A stretch of 9,068 nt of DNA from an uncultured Oscillospiraceae bacterium (lineage in GTDB: Bacteria; Bacillota; Clostridia; Oscillospirales; Acutalibacteraceae), in assembly GCA_900548085.1 (NCBI GenBank), contig URJF01000055.1, positions 1-9,068 of the forward strand, written 5' to 3'. Position 1 is the first letter of the stretch. The number at the start of each line of letters is the position of its first letter. Both the position numbers and the translations under genes were made by a program. Below the pieces are notes generated by a model. It searched no databases, was not told the origin of the DNA, and saw only the letters and a program-made list of their open reading frames with translations. Shown one piece after another: positions 1 through 6,565 of this stretch.

Positions 1-596
1 GTACTATCGAGTCAGCGGCACAGGAGTCGGCAGAGGCGGCTGTACAGAACTTTGGCTACAAGGCTATATTCCCTATTCTTTTGGATATTGAGGGTCAGCC
101 TACCTACTTTATGTCCCTTTACGGTGACGGCTATATCGTAAAGGGCTATGCACTGGTTAATCTGGACGATAAGACTCTTGTAGGTACAGGTCTTCAGGAT
201 ACGGAAAAGAGTGATATTAAGGCTCTTAATGCCGCAGTGGAGAACTATATCAATGCGCTTAAGGATAAGGGCGTAGTTGCCTCCAGCGCAAATGCCGATG
301 ATTACAAAGTTGACGAGGGCAAGGACGATAATTCACAAATTTCGTCCAAGAATACAAAGGATAATACTACCAAGCCAAAGACTGACGGCAATACTGTCAG
401 CGGTAAGATTGAGGATATTAAAACCTCTGTAAACGACGGTAATACTGTATATTATCTCAAGGTCGGAGATAAGTATTATTACATTAAGGTTACCGACTGT
501 ATGGATGTTCTCCTTATGAACAAGGGTGACACGGTAACAATCACCTTTGAAAATAACAAAGGCGAATTTGTAGCCGCAACGAGCATCAAAAAGTAA
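1..596 (+). CDS. C-terminal part of an unrecognised, probably envelope-associated protein
   Basis: The frame is open from the left edge (first full codon at base 3) to the TAA at 594-596, giving 197 visible residues. A TTG at 81 is in frame, but the open frame upstream (reading TIESAAQESAEAAV...) and the lack of a ribosome binding site there show that the true start lies outside the window. Three parts are visible. First comes a folded-looking segment of about 95 residues containing GYKAIFPILLDIEGQPTYF, then YGDGYIVKGYALVNLDD. Next is a polar, low-complexity linker rich in Asp, Asn, Lys, Ser and Thr. Last is a beta-rich domain of about 65 residues (GNTVSGKIEDIK... to the end) whose alternating strands could form a small OB-like barrel. 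The disordered linker suggests a protein exposed outside the membrane, but no signal or membrane segment is visible in this fragment. I do not recognise the family. A perfect terminator follows 8 bases after the stop. Confidence 0.8.
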   Translation, partial: TIESAAQESAEAAVQNFGYKAIFPILLDIEGQPTYFMSLYGDGYIVKGYALVNLDDKTLVGTGLQDTEKSDIKALNAAVENYINALKDKGVVASSANADDYKVDEGKDDNSQISSKNTKDNTTKPKTDGNTVSGKIEDIKTSVNDGNTVYYLKVGDKYYYIKVTDCMDVLLMNKGDTVTITFENNKGEFVAATSIKK

Positions 597-603
597 ACAG
601 TGA

Positions 604-635
604 AACAGCGTATTCCTTGGAATACGCTGTTTTTT
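604..635 (+). terminator. Rho-independent terminator of the left-edge gene
   Basis: A perfect 12-base-pair stem (604-615 with 620-631) encloses the loop CTTG, and a run of six T residues spans 630-635. It begins 8 bases after the stop of the plus-strand gene. Confidence 0.9.
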
Positions 636-642
636 GCAAAGA

Positions 643-680
643 AATAAGCGCCGAAGTTACAACTGACTTCGACGCTTATT
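643..680 (-). terminator. Terminator of the ddl-argS-radical SAM operon
   Basis: An inverted repeat pairs 643-657 with 666-680. Read as minus-strand RNA, the arms AAUAAGCGUCGAAGU and ACUUCGGCGCUUAUU pair fully with one G-U wobble. Read as plus-strand RNA, the same position is an A-C mismatch, so the structure is better on the minus strand. The minus strand continues as TCTTTGC, a modest U tract after a UUAUU stem end. The structure lies directly after the stop of the radical SAM gene. Confidence 0.75.
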
Positions 681-2090
681 TTAATTATTTGTTTTGCTTT
701 GCTTTGCTTCCGGAGTGTCACGGTAATATTGGGTATAAGGCTTAAATCGAACCTGTTCTTCCCAAATTTCCTTTGCCTTAGGTGCCCATGCGGCTGCGTA
801 ATCATCGCATTTGGAGCACAGCTCCTCTGCCGACTCAGGCTTTTCCAAATTGGTGGATTTTGCACCCGTAGTTTTTATTATGCGGCGCAGTGCCTGCGGA
901 TTTTCTAACATGGGGCAAGGACGGAGCATATTGTCATTAAATGGCTGTCCCTTGTAGTATTCGTAGAATAAAGGCGAACGGAGACATTCCAATATACTTT
1001 TGTCTCTGATATTGCTGTCACTGTAGTGGATGAATACGCAGGGCTCCACATCGCCCTCACTGTTGACATGAAAATAGTTTCTGCCGCCGGCGATACATCC
1101 GCCTACAAACTCGCCGTCATTTTGGAAATCAACGGTGAATATGGGCTTTCCGCCTGTAGATTTGCGGTTGTTGCGGATGGTACGGTAGACATGCTCTCGC
1201 TGTTCGGGAGTCAGCAGCAGGTCTTTGTCTGCACCGGCGCCGATTGGCATATAGTGGAAGTACCAGGCGAACAGTGCACCGGAGTTTATCATCATATCGT
1301 AGAACTCATCGGAGGTTACAGCCTCGCAGTTCTTGCCGGTATAGCATACCGAGGTGCCAAAAATGCAGTGGTGCTTTTTCAACAGAGCCATAGCATCGGT
1401 AACCTTTTTATATACGCCCTCGCCTCTGCGGGCGTCTGTAGTCTCCTCTGTACCCTCCACGGAGAGAGCAAGCGTCAGATTGCCTGCTTTTTTCATATCC
1501 TCGCAGAATTTGTCATCTACGAGTGTGCCGTTAGTGAAGGCTAAGAATATGCAATCCTTGTTTTCACCGACCAGTGTGAGTATATCTTTTTTGCGTACAA
1601 GAGGCTCGCCGCCTGTAAACATAAAGAAGTGAGTACCCAGCGCTTTGGATTCGGTGACGATTTTTCGCATTTCGTCCAAAGTCAAGTTGGATTTATGACC
1701 GTATTCTGCCGCCCAGCAGCCCTTGCACCTTAGGTTGCAGGCAGATGTGGGGTCCATAAGTACAACCCATGGGATATTGCATTTCAGCTGTTCACGGTTG
1801 GCACGGAGTGTCTTTGTGCCACGGAGTCCTGTGTCTATGGCAAAAGTCAACAACATTCTTGTGGCAACGTCTCGGTCAATGTAATTGAGAGCGTTGAAAA
1901 GAAAGTCGTGCCAAGTGTTGTTTTCGTTTGTCACAGTATCTTCTACTGCGTTCCAATTTGTAGGAAAGGTTTTGCCTACTGCTGTTTTCGCTACCTTGAT
2001 TAGCTTTGGAATATTCTTTTTTGGGTTTTTGTACACATATTTCAGCAGAACGTTGCCGAGTATATGCAAAAATTTATCACTGTTGTTCAT
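681..2090 (-). CDS. Radical SAM protein with SPASM/Twitch-like C-terminus
   Basis: The 469-residue protein carries the radical SAM signature CNLRCKGC (C118, C122, C125), which binds a [4Fe-4S] cluster and S-adenosylmethionine. The SAM-binding GGEP follows at 160-163. An N-terminal, mostly helical region of about 100 residues precedes the core. After the TIM-barrel core, C332 and C351 form a CX13GX4C arrangement (GGCIAGGRNYF... to DVEPC), the usual start of a SPASM domain. C392 and a CxxC at 425-428 supply further ligands, so at least one auxiliary Fe-S cluster is likely. SPASM enzymes often modify peptides or act as dehydrogenases, but no precursor peptide is visible nearby and the substrate is unknown. 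The gene starts 17 bases after the argS stop with only a weak AAAGAG ribosome binding site. It is the last gene of the operon. The family-level call is firm; the function is open. Confidence 0.9.
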   Translation of the reverse strand: MNNSDKFLHILGNVLLKYVYKNPKKNIPKLIKVAKTAVGKTFPTNWNAVEDTVTNENNTWHDFLFNALNYIDRDVATRMLLTFAIDTGLRGTKTLRANREQLKCNIPWVVLMDPTSACNLRCKGCWAAEYGHKSNLTLDEMRKIVTESKALGTHFFMFTGGEPLVRKKDILTLVGENKDCIFLAFTNGTLVDDKFCEDMKKAGNLTLALSVEGTEETTDARRGEGVYKKVTDAMALLKKHHCIFGTSVCYTGKNCEAVTSDEFYDMMINSGALFAWYFHYMPIGAGADKDLLLTPEQREHVYRTIRNNRKSTGGKPIFTVDFQNDGEFVGGCIAGGRNYFHVNSEGDVEPCVFIHYSDSNIRDKSILECLRSPLFYEYYKGQPFNDNMLRPCPMLENPQALRRIIKTTGAKSTNLEKPESAEELCSKCDDYAAAWAPKAKEIWEEQVRFKPYTQYYRDTPEAKQSKTNN

Positions 2091-2107
2091 ATATACTCTT
2101 TCGATTG

Positions 2108-3796
2108 TTACATTGACTCAGGTGCATCAATTTTGAGCATAGTCAAAATGTTCTTGATTGTGTTTTTTACTGCCTCACAGAGATACAGTCTCGCCTGCAT
2201 AAGTCCCTCATCATCGGTCACTACACGGTGAGCGTTGTAGAATTTGTGGAAAAGGGTAGCAAGCTCAACCACATAGTGAGTGATTTTTGCGGGGTCATAT
2301 TGCTTTGCGGCAGAAATAATTTCGCCCGTGAGCTTTGATAGATGGCTGATAAGCTCTCTTTCCTCGGATGAATTGAGCCTGTCAAGCTCCTCCTCGGTAG
2401 GCTTGCGCAGCTCTGTGCCCTGCTCCTTCGCCTTGCGAATGATGGAACAAATTCTTGCGTGAGCATACTGTACATAATATACAGGATTTTCGCTGCTCTG
2501 CTTTGCGGCGAGCTCAAGGTCAAAGTCAAAGTGACTGTTAGGTTCTCTGAGATTGAAGAAAAATCTCGCTGCGTCTATAGGTACTTCTTCCAACAGAGTG
2601 TTCAGCGTTATAGCTTTGCCGCTGCGCTTGGACAGCTTAATTGTTTCGCCGTCACGAACGAGACGAACCATCTGCATTATTACTGCATCGAGACGGCTTG
2701 CATCAATTCCCAAAGCAGTGAGAGCCGCTTTCATACGAGGTACATATCCGTGGTGGTCTGCACCGAGCACATCGATAGCCTTGTCGTAGCCACGGGTTAC
2801 GAGCTTGTTATAATGATATGCAATGTCCGGCACAATATATGTTGGCAGTCCGTTGGCACGGATGAGCACAATGTCTTTGTCATTGCCGTATTCACTGGCT
2901 TTGAACCAAAGTGCGCCGTCCTGCTCGTATGTTACACCCTTTTCTTTAAGAGCATCAATAACTTTTTGAACGGAGCCGTCCTTGTGCAAAGAGGATTCTC
3001 TGAACCAATTATCATAGGTGATTCTGTACTTTTTGAGATCTCTTTCGAGGCCTTCTATATTCTTAGGCAGAGCGAAGGCGACGAGAGCGTCTCTGCGCTC
3101 TTTGCTGTCACAATCGACATATTCTTCACCATATTCTGCCTTAAAGTTCTTTGCATGTTCCACAATGTCTATACCGTGGTATGCGTCTTCGGGAAGCTCA
3201 ATATCCTTTCCGCATTCCTGAAGGTATCTGACCTCTAATGAGGTGGCAAATTTTTCTATTTGGTTGCCGGCATCATTTACATAAAATTCTCTCCACACCT
3301 CGTAGCCTGCCGCCTCGAGTACAGAGGCGAGACAGTCACCGATTGCACCGCCTCTTGCGTTGCCTATGTGCATGGGGCCTGTGGGGTTTGCGGATACAAA
3401 TTCAACAAGCATTCTTTTGCCTTTGCCGTAATCGGATTTTCCGTAATTTTCGCCCTGCTCCACTGCGTCTTCTACTATTTTGCTGTAGTATCTGTCGGAC
3501 AGGTAGAAGTTGATGAATCCGGGTCCTGCTATTTCGGCTCTGTCAATAAGTGTGCCCTCAAAGTCCATATTTGATACTATGGCTTCGGCAATCATTCTCG
3601 GAGCCTTGTGATAGCTGCGTGCACCTGCCATTGCGGCATTGGTAGAAAAGTCACCGTTCTTTTTGTCTGCCGGCTTTTCTATTATGAATTCCGGCTTTTC
3701 GGCGTCGGGCAGAGCACCGGTGCTTACTGCCTTGTCGATAGCCGATATAATCATATTATTGAGTTTTTTTTCTGTTTCGCTGACTATTTTTGACAT
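2108..3796 (-). CDS. argS: Arginyl-tRNA synthetase
   Basis: This class I synthetase joins arginine to tRNA-Arg in the cytoplasm using ATP. Starting at the ATG at 3796 it has 562 residues, normal for bacterial ArgS. The N-terminal tRNA D-loop recognition (Add-1) domain covers about residues 1-110. The HIGH motif appears as HIGN at 143-146, within FVSANPTGPMHIGNARGG. The KMSKS-like loop is degenerate, KLSKRSGK at 387-394, as is usual in ArgS. The C-terminal DALR anticodon-binding domain starts near residue 437 (NPVYYVQYAHARI). The frame is also open back to a TTG at 3808, but that codon overlaps the ribosome binding site TTGGAG; the ATG lies at proper spacing behind GGAGAA and is chosen. The DUF1934 gene ends 25 bases upstream and the radical SAM gene starts 17 bases downstream. 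No T-box leader or separate promoter is evident ahead of it. Confidence 0.97.
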   Translation of the reverse strand: MSKIVSETEKKLNNMIISAIDKAVSTGALPDAEKPEFIIEKPADKKNGDFSTNAAMAGARSYHKAPRMIAEAIVSNMDFEGTLIDRAEIAGPGFINFYLSDRYYSKIVEDAVEQGENYGKSDYGKGKRMLVEFVSANPTGPMHIGNARGGAIGDCLASVLEAAGYEVWREFYVNDAGNQIEKFATSLEVRYLQECGKDIELPEDAYHGIDIVEHAKNFKAEYGEEYVDCDSKERRDALVAFALPKNIEGLERDLKKYRITYDNWFRESSLHKDGSVQKVIDALKEKGVTYEQDGALWFKASEYGNDKDIVLIRANGLPTYIVPDIAYHYNKLVTRGYDKAIDVLGADHHGYVPRMKAALTALGIDASRLDAVIMQMVRLVRDGETIKLSKRSGKAITLNTLLEEVPIDAARFFFNLREPNSHFDFDLELAAKQSSENPVYYVQYAHARICSIIRKAKEQGTELRKPTEEELDRLNSSEERELISHLSKLTGEIISAAKQYDPAKITHYVVELATLFHKFYNAHRVVTDDEGLMQARLYLCEAVKNTIKNILTMLKIDAPESM

Positions 3797-3821
3797 TTTA
3801 TTCTCCAATTATTTTTATTGA

Positions 3822-4250
3822 TTATTGATTGATTTTAAAGTTTATCGTAACTTCGTTGCGTGAGGAAACGGCTCCGTTTATGTCTATATCGTAGCCAAAG
3901 AGAAAAGTGCCTTCTTCCTCGCCGTAGTTGTTTTCGATAGTTCTGCCGTATATTCCCATCAGCATATCTCCGTACTGTGTGCCGTAGTTGCACAGATTAC
4001 GCTTAGAACGCTCGATTATCAGCAATGAGCCGTACGCTCCGGCTTTGAGCATTTCTACCTTTTGCTCGTCTTTGGAGATGTGGAGAGTCGCTCTGATGGG
4101 CCTTTGAGGCGGATCTTGTTCCTCATTGTATCGGATTATGTAGCAGTCGTCTGTCTCCTCTATAGTGCCTACGGTGGTCATCTCGATTTTGTCATTGTCG
4201 TCGCCGTAGTTTTGTTTGCCTGTTATGGTTATCAGTGCTTCTTTTTTCAT
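3822..4250 (-). CDS. DUF1934 (YwiB-like) small beta-barrel protein
   Basis: The 142-residue protein has no signal peptide or membrane segment. It reads as alternating beta strands from ALITITGKQ at the N-terminus, through MTTVGTIEETDDCYIIRYNE, to a long C-terminal hairpin (GTFLFGYDIDINGAVSS...VTINFKINQ). The conserved part around YGDMLMGIYGRTIEN is typical of DUF1934, predicted to be calycin-like barrels. The Bacillus subtilis member, ywiB, also sits next to argS, so both sequence and position support the assignment. No biochemical function is established to my knowledge. It starts 10 bases after the ddl stop; the ribosome binding site AGGGA lies in this gap, right after the ddl TAA, which points to coupled translation. 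The neighbourhood suggests a housekeeping role, but nothing in the sequence says which. Confidence 0.87.
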   Translation of the reverse strand: MKKEALITITGKQNYGDDNDKIEMTTVGTIEETDDCYIIRYNEEQDPPQRPIRATLHISKDEQKVEMLKAGAYGSLLIIERSKRNLCNYGTQYGDMLMGIYGRTIENNYGEEEGTFLFGYDIDINGAVSSRNEVTINFKINQ

Positions 4251-4260
4251 ACTGTTCCCT

Positions 4261-5325
4261 TTATATTTTGCCGCCTCGCTGAATAGCCAAATCTATAAGT
4301 CTGTCTATCAGTTCTGCATATGGTACTCCCACTGCCTCAAAGAGTTTTGGATACATACTTATTGAGGTTTGACCGGGGATTGTATTTATTTCGTTCATCA
4401 GCACACGCTGATCTTTTTTTGTTACGAAGAAATCGCAACGGCTCATGCCCTCACAACCTAATGCCTTGTAGGCACGGAGCGCCGCTTCTTTTACTTCTCC
4501 TCTCTTTTCGGGCGAGATGAGAGCCGGAATGTGCAGTTCGGATTTCGGATTATTGTATTTTGCGTCGAAGTCATAAAATTCTGCTGCCGCAACAACTTGA
4601 CCGACTTCTGCGGCAATAGGCTCTTCGTTGCCTAATACTGCACACTCTACCTCAAAGCCCTCTATAAATTCTTCAAGTACGACTTTTTTGTCCTCTTTGA
4701 GAGCTTTGTCTATTCCTGCCTTAAGTTCTTCCCTGTTGTGGGCTTTGGATATGCCTACTGATGAGCCGGCGTTGGCAGGCTTCACGAAGATAGGGTAGCC
4801 TAATTTCTTTTCTGCATTGTCTATGCAGGAGTCTGTATCTTTGTTGTACTCATATTTTGTGAACGAACACCATTTTGCTTGGTCTATGCCAAAAGCGTCT
4901 GCAACCGCATTTGTTACCGCTTTGTCCATACAGGAGCCTGACGAGGTTGAGTCACAGCCCACAAACGGAATTTGTGCCAGCTGTAAAAGTCCTTGTACAG
5001 TGCCGTCCTCTCCGTTTTTACCGTGGAGCACAGGAAAAACTGCATCGAGTTTTATTGTTTCGCCGTCCTCGGTTACGATACCGCCGACAGAAGAATCAGG
5101 GGTAATATATGCCTTTCTTTTCTTTCCGTTCAGCCATTTGTCGTCGGGGAGCAGTTCTATATCATCTTCATAGAGATACCACTCGCCGTTCTTTGTGATA
5201 CCCATTGCGACTATGTCATACTTGTTGCGGTCTATGTTCGACAATATGCTATGGGCGGATATGCAACTGATGTCGTGTTCCGATGACGCACCGCCGAACA
5301 GAATGGCTATTGTCTTTTTGCTCAT
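4261..5325 (-). CDS. ddl: D-alanine--D-alanine ligase
   Basis: This ATP-grasp enzyme joins two D-alanines to make the dipeptide end of peptidoglycan precursors in the cytoplasm. The 354-residue length fits the longer DdlA-like form. Visible motifs are GGASSEHDIS at 11-20 (with the catalytic Glu at 16), FPVLHGKNGEDG at 97-108, the ATP-binding VKPANAGSSVGISK at 181-194, and the metal-binding NEINTIPGQTS at 311-321. The specificity loop reads EFYDFDAKY at 249-257. A Tyr at the second aromatic position (Y251) is the D-Ala-D-Ala type; D-lactate-using ligases have Phe there, and VanA-type enzymes have a different loop with His. The start ATG is preceded by GAGG at suitable spacing. It is the first gene of the minus-strand operon and carries the operon promoter upstream. 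Confidence 0.96.
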   Translation of the reverse strand: MSKKTIAILFGGASSEHDISCISAHSILSNIDRNKYDIVAMGITKNGEWYLYEDDIELLPDDKWLNGKKRKAYITPDSSVGGIVTEDGETIKLDAVFPVLHGKNGEDGTVQGLLQLAQIPFVGCDSTSSGSCMDKAVTNAVADAFGIDQAKWCSFTKYEYNKDTDSCIDNAEKKLGYPIFVKPANAGSSVGISKAHNREELKAGIDKALKEDKKVVLEEFIEGFEVECAVLGNEEPIAAEVGQVVAAAEFYDFDAKYNNPKSELHIPALISPEKRGEVKEAALRAYKALGCEGMSRCDFFVTKKDQRVLMNEINTIPGQTSISMYPKLFEAVGVPYAELIDRLIDLAIQRGGKI

Positions 5326-5392
5326 AATATCATCCTCTGTTCCGTAAATTTGTTATCTCACTAAATACAATAAATTATAATATCATACTTTG

Positions 5393-5421
5393 TTTATAAT
5401 ATCAATATCAATAATTAACAA
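5393..5421 (-). promoter_or_regulatory. Candidate sigma-A promoter of the ddl operon
   Basis: On the minus strand, TTGTTA (5421-5416) and TATAAA (5398-5393) are separated by 17 bases. The start site would be near 5386, leaving a leader of about 60 bases before the ddl ATG. The region is very A/T-rich and another TATAAT lies closer to the gene with worse spacing, so the exact choice is uncertain. Confidence 0.45.
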
Positions 5422-5436
5422 ACCATAGCTAAATTT
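5413..5436 (+). promoter_or_regulatory. Possible operator-like motif in the ddl divergent promoter region
   Basis: This is the second copy of the 24-base motif found upstream of serC (19 of 24 identical), with core AACCATAGCT. It overlaps the candidate -35 box of the ddl promoter on the minus strand and ends 3 bases before the candidate -35 of the plus-strand gene. A bound protein here could affect both promoters. Evidence is similarity alone. Confidence 0.25.
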
Positions 5437-5439
5437 GTG

Positions 5440-5468
5440 TTGCTATTATAATGATATTATGCTAAAAT
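5440..5468 (+). promoter_or_regulatory. Candidate extended -10 promoter of the 279-residue protein gene
   Basis: TTGCTA (5440-5445) is followed after 17 bases by TAAAAT (5463-5468), which has the TGC extended -10 motif directly before it. Transcription would start near 5475, about 28 bases before the ATG. It is divergent from the ddl promoter. The A/T-rich setting, including a TATAAT at 5447-5452, leaves some doubt. Confidence 0.45.
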
Positions 5469-5502
5469 ACAAAAATGAACCCGAACAGAAAGGAATATCG
5501 GT

Positions 5503-6342
5503 ATGGAACTCAACGAGATTTTCAGAATATTAGATAAAAACTTGAAAGATATAAATAATGAACTCGGCTTCAGCCGTAGTGCTTCAGACGAAAAGAGCGT
5601 TACTTTCTCCGGCGAAAAGGGGATATATCGCCTCGTACACGACGCAGAGACTAATATTATTCAGTTCGATTGTGCCTATGAGGTCAAGGGCGATGAGACA
5701 CAGTGGAACACTGTATCACGCAGTTTGTTTGAGCTCAGTGTTGCAGACGACAGAGATGTTAAGTCTCTCAGCAACGAAATAGAGGACGAGCTTCAGCACT
5801 TGTACAATGCAAGAAAAAAGGTCGATTTGGACAAAATCAAAATGCCAAAGGCTGTGTCGAGAACTAAGGCCAAGAACGGCATCATCAGCTATGATACAGA
5901 TTCTCTCGCTAACAGATTCGGCGCTCTTTATCCCGAGTTTAAGGACGAGATAAAACGCAATATCGCAGAGTACGGCGAGTTTTTACCTGAGACTTTCTTT
6001 GTTGAACACGGAAACGCTAAGGTGCTCGATGTTATCAAAAACGGCACAAAGGCAGAGCAAAAAAAGCTGTTCAAAATGCTGGGCGAAGTATTTGAGGACG
6101 GAACAAATGAGGTTCAGGATATTATCGGCGTAACTATTCTCGGCGAAATGAAAAATGACCCGCAGATGATGGCTGTGGCTGACGCATATATGACAGAATA
6201 TATGTCAGGCCCTATTCATGAAATCAACAAGCTCACTGCTAAAAATAATAAGTACACAAAGAAGTTGAAAAATCCGCCGGCATATAAGCCTAAGAAAAAC
6301 AAGGCTTTTTCACTTCAAAACACATTGAACCAAAATCAGTAA
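5503..6342 (+). CDS. Uncharacterised 279-residue cytoplasmic protein
   Basis: The ATG lies 8 bases after AGGA (5491-5494). No signal peptide, membrane segment or catalytic motif is visible. Residues 1-105 look like an alpha/beta domain (LGFSRSAS..., GEKGIYRLVHDAETNIIQFDCAYEV) ending in a charged helix. A Lys-rich linker follows at about 105-130. Residues 131-240 are mostly helical, containing YPEFKDEIKRNIAEYGEFLPETFF, then LFKMLGEVFEDGTNEVQDII and VTILGEM. This layout resembles small all-helical domains such as the DUF7674 type, but that is a resemblance by eye only. The last 35 residues are Lys- and Asn-rich and probably disordered, which could suit binding to nucleic acid or another partner. 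The gene has its own promoter and terminator and so is probably monocistronic, divergent from ddl. Base and codon use look like its neighbours. I do not assign a function. Confidence 0.88.
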   Translation: MELNEIFRILDKNLKDINNELGFSRSASDEKSVTFSGEKGIYRLVHDAETNIIQFDCAYEVKGDETQWNTVSRSLFELSVADDRDVKSLSNEIEDELQHLYNARKKVDLDKIKMPKAVSRTKAKNGIISYDTDSLANRFGALYPEFKDEIKRNIAEYGEFLPETFFVEHGNAKVLDVIKNGTKAEQKKLFKMLGEVFEDGTNEVQDIIGVTILGEMKNDPQMMAVADAYMTEYMSGPIHEINKLTAKNNKYTKKLKNPPAYKPKKNKAFSLQNTLNQNQ

Positions 6343-6376
6343 TTTGGTACTAATTACCAAAAACGCAAAAAATATC

Positions 6377-6405
6377 TGCCCCGTAACAAGATTATGGGGC
6401 ATTTT
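6377..6405 (+). terminator. Rho-independent terminator of the 279-residue protein gene
   Basis: A 10-pair stem (6377-6386 with 6392-6401, including one G-U) encloses the loop CAAGA and is followed by TTTT. It starts 35 bases after the stop. A smaller 7-pair hairpin (6343-6349 with 6355-6361) lies directly after the stop codon without a T tract. Confidence 0.8.
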
Positions 6406-6426
6406 ATATCACATAGAATGATAAAA

Positions 6427-6450
6427 AAATAACAAACTATGGTTATATTT
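6427..6450 (+). promoter_or_regulatory. Possible operator-like motif upstream of the serC promoter
   Basis: These 24 bases match 5413-5436 at 19 positions. The core AACTATGGTT is an imperfect dyad of the form AACYATRGTT. The motif ends 21 bases before the serC -35 box. It could bind a shared regulator or be a chance match in A/T-rich sequence. Confidence 0.25.
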
Positions 6451-6471
6451 CACAAAGTGTCGCCCTTAACA

Positions 6472-6499
6472 TTGACAAATAGTTGAATATCTGTATAAT
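6472..6499 (+). promoter_or_regulatory. Near-consensus sigma-A promoter of serC-serA
   Basis: A perfect TTGACA (6472-6477) and a perfect TATAAT (6494-6499) are 16 bases apart. The start site would be near 6506, leaving an untranslated leader of about 60 bases. I see no convincing riboswitch, T-box or attenuator in that leader, so the operon looks strongly expressed, with any control acting at the promoter. Confidence 0.85.
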
Positions 6500-6565
6500 A
6501 GTTAATATGCGACTACGGTCAGACATATAATATTTTGAGTATTCAGAAAAGAGAGGTATATATTT

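Noticed and set aside
1026..1544. A 172-codon open frame on the plus strand
   Set aside because: It is antisense to the core of the radical SAM gene, whose motifs are unambiguous; no promoter or ribosome binding site supports it.
2459..3238. A 259-codon open frame on the plus strand
   Set aside because: It lies wholly antisense to argS, has no ribosome binding site of note, and its protein is Cys/Val/Phe-rich with no domain, as expected from a shadow of a conserved gene.
3797..3808. TTG start extending ArgS by four residues
   Set aside because: The TTG overlaps the TTGGAG ribosome binding site that serves the ATG at 3796.
5326..5502. T-box or other riboswitch leader ahead of the ddl-argS operon
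   Set aside because: The leader is only about 60 bases, A/T-rich, and lacks a T-box motif or a terminator/antiterminator pair.
6507..6565. Serine-responsive leader or attenuator before serC
   Set aside because: Only tiny hairpins such as GAC-TACG-GTC are present and no terminator-like structure precedes the ribosome binding site.
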